Positions 14,923 to 19,604 of a DNA stretch of 19,604 nt are shown here, piece after piece. The translations under genes and the position numbers were made by a program. The DNA is taken from NCBI GenBank assembly GCA_049698095.1, contig JBAVXA010000244.1, positions 1-19,604 of the forward strand, given 5' to 3'. Positions within the stretch are counted from its first letter, which is position 1. Each line of letters opens with the position of its first letter. Source of the stretch: JBEEJL01 sp049698095. Lineage in GTDB: Bacteria > Pseudomonadota > Gammaproteobacteria > Burkholderiales > JBEEJL01. The notes under the pieces are model-generated. The model did not search any database. It was not told the origin of the DNA and saw nothing but the letters and a program-made list of their open reading frames with translations.

Positions 14923-15666
14923 ATGGCACAGCGTTTAGCAGTGGTCACAGGCGGCATGGGCGGCCTGGGCGAAAGTATTTGCACCAAGCTGCACGGGGAA
15001 GGGCATAAGGTCGTGGTGACCTATTCGCCGAACAACACCAAGGCCGGCCAGTGGAACGAGGAAATGAAACGCCAAGGCTATACGTTTCATTGTTATCCGC
15101 TCGACGTCACCGATTACAACGCTTGTGCCGAGATGATTGCCAAGGTCGAAAAAGACGTCGGGCCGGTGGATATTCTGGTCAACAACGCAGGCATCACGCG
15201 CGACATGACCTTCAAAAAGATGGGCAAGGAAGATTGGGACGCGGTCATCAATGCCGACCTCAACAGCGTGTTCAATATGTGCAAGCCGGTGCTCGACGAC
15301 ATGGTCGACCGCGGCTGGGGGCGCATCATCAATGTATCGTCGGTCAACGGACAAAAAGGCGCGTTCGGCCAGACCAATTACGCTGCCGCCAAAGCCGGCA
15401 TGCACGGATTCACCAAGTCGCTGGCGCTTGAAGTGGCGAAAAAGGGCGTGACAGTGAATACCATTTCTCCCGGCTATATCGGTACGAAAATGGTTACCGC
15501 CATCCCCGAAGAAATTTTGAACAGCAAAATCATTCCGCAAATTCCTGTCGGGCGCCTGGGCAAGCCGGAAGAAATCGCCGGCCTGATCATTTATCTGGCT
15601 TCCGATGAAGCGGCGTTTATTACCGGCGCGAATATTTCGATCAATGGCGGCCAGCATATGTTCTAG
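14923..15666 (+). CDS. phaB: Acetoacetyl-CoA reductase (NADPH-type SDR)
   Basis: A 247-residue short-chain dehydrogenase that reduces acetoacetyl-CoA to (R)-3-hydroxybutyryl-CoA. Seen: the cofactor motif TGGMGGLGESI (9-19), NNAG (87-90), and the catalytic Ser140, Tyr153 and Lys157 in INVSSVNGQ / TNYAAAKAG. MAQRLAVVTGGMGGLG, GITRDMTFKKM and NISINGGQHMF match PhaB rather than FabG. A strong Shine-Dalgarno (GGAGGAGA) stands before the ATG. It follows phaC directly; the usual thiolase gene phaA is not between them. A terminator follows a few bases after the stop. Confidence 0.95.
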   Translation: MAQRLAVVTGGMGGLGESICTKLHGEGHKVVVTYSPNNTKAGQWNEEMKRQGYTFHCYPLDVTDYNACAEMIAKVEKDVGPVDILVNNAGITRDMTFKKMGKEDWDAVINADLNSVFNMCKPVLDDMVDRGWGRIINVSSVNGQKGAFGQTNYAAAKAGMHGFTKSLALEVAKKGVTVNTISPGYIGTKMVTAIPEEILNSKIIPQIPVGRLGKPEEIAGLIIYLASDEAAFITGANISINGGQHMF

Positions 15667-15702
15667 AAAAAAAATACCCCCACAGTTTCCTGAGGGGGTA
15701 TT
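15667..15702 (-). terminator. Intrinsic terminator between phaB and phasin genes
   Basis: AATACCCCC (15673-15681) pairs perfectly with GGGGGTATT (15694-15702) around a 12-base loop. On the minus strand the stem is followed by a run of eight T (complement of the A run 15667-15674), a textbook terminator for the phasin gene. On the plus strand the T-run is lacking, so for phaB the hairpin may protect the 3' end or end transcription weakly. Confidence 0.85.
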
Positions 15703-15705
15703 GAG

Positions 15706-15770
15706 CCTTTATCATTGCGATAAAGGAGGAGGAGACTTTTGATAACACCCTCCCGCCGAGGCGGAAGGGG
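15706..15770. repeat. Two further hairpins downstream of the phasin gene
   Basis: CCTTTATC (15706-15713) and GATAAAGG (15719-15726) form a perfect 8-bp stem with a 5-base loop. A second hairpin at 15748-15769 has CCGC/GCGG and CCCT/AGGG stems split by one C-A mismatch and begins 8 bases after the phasin stop. With the terminator at 15673-15702 this makes three hairpins in about 100 bases. They may stabilise the very abundant phasin mRNA (inference). Confidence 0.6.
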
Positions 15771-15777
15771 AATCGAA

Positions 15778-16323
15778 TTACTTGGCTTTACGGCCTTTTA
15801 CCGTTGCATTGGCGGCTTGTTGAGCAGCAGCCTTGAAGTTCGCTTGAGCGACGCCGGCGAATTGCTTCGAAGCCTTGCTGACGTTGTCGATAGCTGACGA
15901 ACCGGCAACCAGGCCCGATTTGAGGGCGTTGAATACGACTTCGCTACCGGCAGGAGCAGACTTGGACATCTGGTCAACGCTTGCATTCAGGTTTTTGTTC
16001 ATCTGCGCCCAGTTGTCTTCGGCCATTTTGGTGAATTCAGCTTGCGCTTCGGTGGCCAGGTCGAGCAGGTGGCGGGTGTAGCCGCTGGCTTTTTCGACTG
16101 CCGATTCGGTCAGCTTGGCACGGATGGCGAGCAAGTCCTGGGGATCCTTGACTTCGTTCAACGCCTTGATGCTTTTGGTGCTTTCGTCGAAAGAGTGCTT
16201 GGCGGCCTCAACGTTCAAGGCGACCAGACGCTCGGAGTTTTCGAAAGAGGTCTTGGCAAAGCGCACAGACGCCTCTACGATGGCTTTATTAACGTGATTC
16301 ATTTGTTCAGCGAAGTTGTTCAT
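15778..16323 (-). CDS. phaP: Phasin family protein (PHA granule coat)
   Basis: A 181-residue, highly helical, Ala- and Lys-rich protein without cysteine. It matches the phasin_2/TIGR01841 type: NNFAEQMN at the start, RFAKTSFENSERLVALNVEAAK across about 22-42, KALNEVKDPQDLLAIRAKL around 53-71, and a basic Ala-rich tail ending KGRKAK. Phasins coat PHA granules, control their size and number, and often are among the most abundant proteins during PHA storage. GGAG lies nine bases before the ATG. The gene is convergent with phaB and divergent from phaR. A near-consensus promoter with two putative PhaR operators lies about 80-120 bases upstream. Confidence 0.93.
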   Translation of the reverse strand: MNNFAEQMNHVNKAIVEASVRFAKTSFENSERLVALNVEAAKHSFDESTKSIKALNEVKDPQDLLAIRAKLTESAVEKASGYTRHLLDLATEAQAEFTKMAEDNWAQMNKNLNASVDQMSKSAPAGSEVVFNALKSGLVAGSSAIDNVSKASKQFAGVAQANFKAAAQQAANATVKGRKAK

Positions 16324-16389
16324 TTATAGAGCTCCAAAATAGTTAAAGGGGGTTAAGATGTCGCCGCCCAATAAACTGAAACTGTGAAC

Positions 16390-16406
16390 TTGGTGCAGCG
16401 CAACAA
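16390..16406. promoter_or_regulatory. Putative PhaR operator 1
   Basis: TTGGTGCAGCGCAACAA has the dyad TTG-N-TGC-N3-GCA-N-CAA. It starts four bases past the phaP -10 box and covers the expected transcription start, the classic place for repression. From memory, a TG-N-TGC-N3-GCAA motif was reported for the Herbaspirillum homologue PhbF; both copies here fit it. Confidence 0.7.
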
Positions 16407-16410
16407 TTTC

Positions 16411-16439
16411 ATTCTAGGCTTGCATGAATACCTTGTCAA
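16411..16439 (-). promoter_or_regulatory. Sigma70 promoter of phaP
   Basis: On the minus strand TTGACA (16439-16434, a perfect -35) is followed after exactly 17 bases by TAGAAT (16416-16411, five of six). The expected start of transcription falls near 16404, inside operator 1, leaving an untranslated leader of about 80 bases. It is the best promoter in the window, as expected for a gene that is highly expressed when not repressed. Confidence 0.8.
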
Positions 16440-16446
16440 GAACTTT

Positions 16447-16463
16447 TTGGTGCAATGCAATAA
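16447..16463. promoter_or_regulatory. Putative PhaR operator 2
   Basis: TTGGTGCAATGCAATAA repeats the operator 1 pattern (TTG-N-TGC-N3-GCAA) in the same orientation, 57 bases away. It lies seven bases upstream of the phaP -35 box, on the side toward phaR, so it could serve both promoters and allow looping or autoregulation. Confidence 0.65.
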
Positions 16464-16502
16464 ATATTTTCAGGGCTGACTTTTTTAAATAAAAAATAAA
16501 TG

Positions 16503-16525
16503 AAATCATATAGTTAGGTTATAAT
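16503..16525 (+). promoter_or_regulatory. Possible phaR -10 region with an A+T-rich motif
   Basis: TATAAT at 16520-16525 lies 66 bases before the phaR ATG, but no -35 match is seen 16-18 bases upstream. The preceding AAATCATATAGTTA (16503-16516) resembles sequences at three other gene starts in the window. Confidence 0.35.
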
Positions 16526-16591
16526 GCGATAGCCTAAGCGGGGAAAAGGCCGTCATATCAGGTGTGGATCAACAAATTTCAGGGGAAGCAA

Positions 16592-17191
16592 ATGTCTACT
16601 GCCAAACGAGTTATCAAAAAGTATCCTAACCGCCGACTGTACGACACGGCGACCAGCAGCTATATCACGCTGGCAGATGTAAAGAACCTGGTGCTGGATA
16701 GTGAGAATTTCCATGTGCTCGACGCAAAGACGAACGAGGACATCACGCGCAGCATATTGCTGCAGATTATTCTGGAGGAAGAAAGCGGAGGCGTACCGAT
16801 GTTTACCAGCGAAATGCTGGCCCAAACCATCCGTTTTTACGGAAACGCCATGCAGGGAATGATGGGGGCCTACCTGGAAAAAAGCATCGGATCGTTTATC
16901 GAGGTACAGGCAAAGCTGCAGGAGCAGGCACGCACCATGTATGGCGGCAACGCGCCGCAAATGAACTCGGAATTATGGAAGCAGTTCATGCAGACGCAGG
17001 CGCCGGCGGTGCAAGGCGTAATGGGCAATTACATGGAGCAAAGTGCCAACATGTTCCTGCAAATGCAGGATCAGATTCAAAAACAGACACGCAACCTGTT
17101 CGGCGGATTTGGCATGCCTGAAGGCCATGCCGATGCGACCGATAGCAAGGCATCGAAACCGAAAGGCAAAGGCGACAAAAGCAAAACCTGA
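16592..17191 (+). CDS. phaR: PHA synthesis repressor PhaR
   Basis: A 199-residue DNA- and PHA-binding regulator. Seen: the N-terminal PHB/PHA accumulation DNA-binding domain with RVIKKYPNRRLYDTATSSYITL (about 6-27), then the PHB_acc blocks, e.g. GGVPMFTSEMLAQTIRFYG (66-84), a Gln/Met-rich middle, and a low-complexity Lys/Asp tail. Family knowledge: PhaR binds operators of phaP and of its own gene; when granules appear it binds PHA, leaves the DNA and phasin is made. The frame is open back to a GTG at 16562, but AGGGGAAG just before the ATG at 16592 and the family N-terminus decide for 16592. Both operators lie in the 268-base gap it shares with phaP. Confidence 0.95.
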   Translation: MSTAKRVIKKYPNRRLYDTATSSYITLADVKNLVLDSENFHVLDAKTNEDITRSILLQIILEEESGGVPMFTSEMLAQTIRFYGNAMQGMMGAYLEKSIGSFIEVQAKLQEQARTMYGGNAPQMNSELWKQFMQTQAPAVQGVMGNYMEQSANMFLQMQDQIQKQTRNLFGGFGMPEGHADATDSKASKPKGKGDKSKT

Positions 17192-17273
17192 GGGGGCTTG
17201 CGTGCCGGGCCGGATTTTTCTGCTATTCTGCACGACTCAACCATAATTTCCGGCAACCAGTCGTTTTGCCCTG

Positions 17274-18668
17274 ATGACCGGTCGCACCGCCCTATATATG
17301 TTAAGCAGCCGAAAAGCTTCCGCGTCCAAGCCCCTGGTCAGAAAACCGTCAGCGAAGACTCCTCTGGTAGGTTTCGTTTCTCTCGGCTGCCCGAAGGCGC
17401 TGGTCGATTCGGAACAAATTCTCACCCAGCTGCGCGCGGAAGGCTACGGCATCTCGCCGAGCTATGAGGGCGCCGATCTGGTGGTCGTGAATACCTGCGG
17501 TTTTATCGATTCGGCAGTGGAAGAGTCGCTTGGCGCCATCGGCGAAGCATTGGCCGAAAACGGCAAAGTTATCGTCACCGGCTGCCTCGGCGCAAAGGGC
17601 GATATTGTCAAAACCACGTTTCCGCAACTGCTCGCTGTTACCGGCCCGCACGCCAAAGACGAGGTGATGCAGGCGGTGCATTTGCATTTGCCGCAACCGC
17701 ATGACCCATACACCAGCCTGATTCCGCCGCAGGGGATCAAGTTGACGCCGAAGCACTTTGCCTATTTGAAAATTTCCGAAGGCTGCAATCACCGCTGCAC
17801 GTTTTGTATTATTCCGTCGATGCGCGGCGACCTGATCAGCCGTCCCGTCGGCGAGGTCATGCAGGAAGCGCAGAATCTGGTCAACGCCGGGGTAAAGGAG
17901 CTGTTGGTGATATCGCAGGACACCAGCGCCTACGGAGTGGATGTCAAGTACCGCACCGGTTTCTGGCAGGGGCGCCCGCTGAAAACGCGTATGCTCGATC
18001 TCGCCGCCGCGCTGGGCGAACTTGGCGTGTGGGTGCGCCTGCACTATGTTTATCCGTATCCGCATGTTGACGACGTGGTACCGCTGATGGCGGAGGGAAA
18101 AATCCTGCCTTATCTTGACGTGCCGTTCCAGCACGCCAGTCCGAAAATTCTCAAAGCGATGAAGCGTCCGGCCAGCAGCGAAAATAACCTGGCGCGCATC
18201 AAGGCTTGGCGCGACATATGCCCGGACATTACCATCCGCAGTACATTCATCGCCGGCTTTCCCGGCGAGACCGAAGACGACTTCGAGCGATTACTGGACT
18301 TTTTGCGCGAGGCGCAACTTGACCGTGTCGGCTGTTTCGCTTACTCGCCGGTCGAGGGTGCCAAAGCGAACGAGCTCGCCGGTGCAGTACCGCAGGCGCT
18401 GCGCGAAGAGCGGCAGGCGCGCTTCATGCAGTTGCAAGCGGAAATCAGCCGTGAAAAGCTGACCAAGAAAATCGGCTTGACCATGCAAGTGTTGGTTGAT
18501 GAAATCGACGGGCGCAATGCGATTGCGCGCTCGGCGGCCGATGCGCCAGAAATAGACGGCGTCGTAACGATAAGGAATGCAAAAGGATTGAAGGCGGGTG
18601 AATTTGTGCGCGTAAAAATCGACGACAACGACGCCCACGATTTGACCGCATCTATTGTAAGTAGTTGA
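17274..18668 (+). CDS. rimO: Ribosomal protein S12 methylthiotransferase RimO
   Basis: A 464-residue radical SAM methylthiotransferase that adds a methylthio group to the beta-carbon of a conserved Asp of ribosomal protein S12. Seen: UPF0004 domain with auxiliary-cluster cysteines 39 (LGCPKALVDSE), 75 (NTCGFID) and 104 (GCLGAK); the radical SAM motif CNHRCTFC (171, 175, 178) followed by IIPSMRG; and a C-terminal TRAM domain ending at about 460. The start is uncertain: ATG 17274 or ATG 17298, neither with a clear Shine-Dalgarno site; both leave a basic 20-30-residue leader before the conserved VGFVSLGCPKA. An extended -10 (TGCTATTCT, 17221-17229) may be its promoter. Its place between phaR and a thiolase seems a neighbourhood effect with no known link to PHA. 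Confidence 0.95.
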   Translation: MTGRTALYMLSSRKASASKPLVRKPSAKTPLVGFVSLGCPKALVDSEQILTQLRAEGYGISPSYEGADLVVVNTCGFIDSAVEESLGAIGEALAENGKVIVTGCLGAKGDIVKTTFPQLLAVTGPHAKDEVMQAVHLHLPQPHDPYTSLIPPQGIKLTPKHFAYLKISEGCNHRCTFCIIPSMRGDLISRPVGEVMQEAQNLVNAGVKELLVISQDTSAYGVDVKYRTGFWQGRPLKTRMLDLAAALGELGVWVRLHYVYPYPHVDDVVPLMAEGKILPYLDVPFQHASPKILKAMKRPASSENNLARIKAWRDICPDITIRSTFIAGFPGETEDDFERLLDFLREAQLDRVGCFAYSPVEGAKANELAGAVPQALREERQARFMQLQAEISREKLTKKIGLTMQVLVDEIDGRNAIARSAADAPEIDGVVTIRNAKGLKAGEFVRVKIDDNDAHDLTASIVSS

Positions 18669-18717
18669 TTTAATTAATATTTTTATTAATAGTTTAATTT
18701 GATAAAGGAAAACTGAA

Positions 18718-19604
18718 ATGAGCAATCGTGAAATCGTTGTACTGAGCGGCGTGCGCACGGCAATCGGCGGCTACGGCGGAAGTTTGAAAGATTTTGCTCC
18801 GAGCGAATTGGCCGCGAACGTCATGCGCGAAGCCATCGCCCGCGCCAAAGTGGCACCAGAAGATGTCGGCCAGGTCGTGCTTGGCCATGTGATCCACACG
18901 GAAGCAAAAGACATGTACATTTCGCGCGTTGCGGCGATCAACGCCGGCTTGCCGCAGTCGGTCGCCGCGTTCACGCTGAATCGCTTATGCGGCAGCGGTC
19001 TGCAGGCGATCGTCAGTGCCGCGCAATGCATTATGGTCGGCGACACCGATGCTGCCGTTGCAGGCGGCGCAGAGTCGATGAGCCGCGGCGGATACATGCT
19101 GCAGAACGGGCGCTGGGGCCAGCGCATGGGCAACGGCAGCACGATCGATATGATGGTCGGCGCGCTGACCGATCCGTTCGACACCATGCACATGGGCGTG
19201 ACGGCCGAAAATGTGGCGAAGAAATGGAGCATCACGCGCGAACAGCAGGATGCATTTGCCGTGCAAAGCCAACAGCGCGCGGCGCACGCCATTGCCCAAG
19301 GTTATTTCAAATCGCAGATACTGCCGGTCGAAATTAAAAGCAAAAAGGGTTCTACCTTTTACGACACCGACGAACATGTGCGCGGCGAAACCACTTTGGA
19401 CGGACTGGCCAAACTCAAAACGGTGTTCGACAAAGAAGGTTCCGTCACCGCAGGCAACGCCTCCGGTATCAACGACGCTGCTGCGGCAGTGGTGTTAATG
19501 GAACGTGCGGCGGCGGAGAAAAAAGGCCTCAAGCCGATGGCGCGATTGGTCAGCTACGGTCATTCCGGCGTCGACCCGAAGATCATGGGCATCGGTCCGG
19601 TCAT
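18718..19604 (+). CDS. bktB: Acetyl-CoA acyltransferase, BktB-type beta-ketothiolase (cut by window edge)
   Basis: The frame opens with ATG at 18718 (AAAGGAAA before it) and runs off the right edge after 295 codons without a stop; the C-terminal third, with the GHP and CxG catalytic motifs, is missing. Seen: SGVRTAIGGYGGSLKD (10-25), the acyl-enzyme cysteine Cys91 in NRLCGSG, GGAESMSR, HMGVTAENVAKK and TAGNASGINDAAAAVV. The residues around MYISRVAAINAGLP and ARLVSYGHSGVDPKIMGIGPV look closer to Cupriavidus BktB than to PhaA. It condenses two acetyl-CoA, or acetyl-CoA with propionyl-CoA, into beta-ketoacyl-CoA, the substrate of PhaB. As phaA is not between phaC and phaB, this may be the thiolase of the pathway. 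Confidence 0.9.
   Translation, partial: MSNREIVVLSGVRTAIGGYGGSLKDFAPSELAANVMREAIARAKVAPEDVGQVVLGHVIHTEAKDMYISRVAAINAGLPQSVAAFTLNRLCGSGLQAIVSAAQCIMVGDTDAAVAGGAESMSRGGYMLQNGRWGQRMGNGSTIDMMVGALTDPFDTMHMGVTAENVAKKWSITREQQDAFAVQSQQRAAHAIAQGYFKSQILPVEIKSKKGSTFYDTDEHVRGETTLDGLAKLKTVFDKEGSVTAGNASGINDAAAAVVLMERAAAEKKGLKPMARLVSYGHSGVDPKIMGIGPV

Noticed and set aside
14935..15657. 240-residue minus-strand ORF exactly opposite phaB
   Set aside because: Long because of codon bias in phaB; no known family features, no ribosome site.
16562..16591. Upstream GTG start for phaR
   Set aside because: The AGGGGAAG ribosome site and the conserved family N-terminus point to ATG 16592.

Overview
The window looks like chromosome from a PHA-storing betaproteobacterium, probably Burkholderiales and perhaps Oxalobacteraceae. 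The reasons are the bamD / rluD-pgeF neighbourhood, a class I polyhydroxyalkanoate (PHA) synthase with phaB, phasin and phaR, and two copies of a TG-N-TGC-N3-GCAA operator of the kind I associate with Herbaspirillum-type PhaR/PhbF. The genus is an inference. There are 18 protein genes, two of them cut by the window edges. I saw no RNA gene, CRISPR array or insertion sequence.

Layout. 1-563 (-): 5' part of a MoxR-type AAA+ ATPase. 564-1025: no gene; it holds a tandem array of about 102-bp units built from alternating inverted arms. 1026-9558 (-): nine closely spaced co-directional genes, read in the order MerA/Lpd-like flavoprotein, TVP38/TMEM64 membrane protein, exported DUF547 protein, radical SAM ArsS, two small glycosyltransferases (TIGR04283, TIGR04282), ATP-grasp enzyme, exported DUF3047 protein, and an NDH-2-like flavoprotein of the type found fused to SelD. 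ArsS and the two glycosyltransferases are known from arsenosugar-type loci, but no arsM or arsR lies in the window. The rest of the operon suggests a longer, membrane-linked pathway that is not fully described. This is the most interesting part.

9671-10462 (-) is bamD. Its start codon overlaps that of the divergent rluD (10461-11486), which overlaps pgeF (11483-12214). A ZIP metal transporter (12270-13046) sits between pgeF and the PHA genes.

13113-19604 is the PHA region: phaC, phaB, a convergent phasin gene (phaP) with a terminator between them, then phaR divergent from phaP, then rimO, then a BktB-type thiolase that runs off the edge. BktB would make acetoacetyl-CoA, PhaB would reduce it, PhaC would polymerise it, and phasin would coat the granule. 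PhaR probably represses phaP through two operators that bracket a near-consensus sigma70 promoter.

A+T-rich islands at several gene boundaries share short motifs that stand out from the G+C-rich surroundings.
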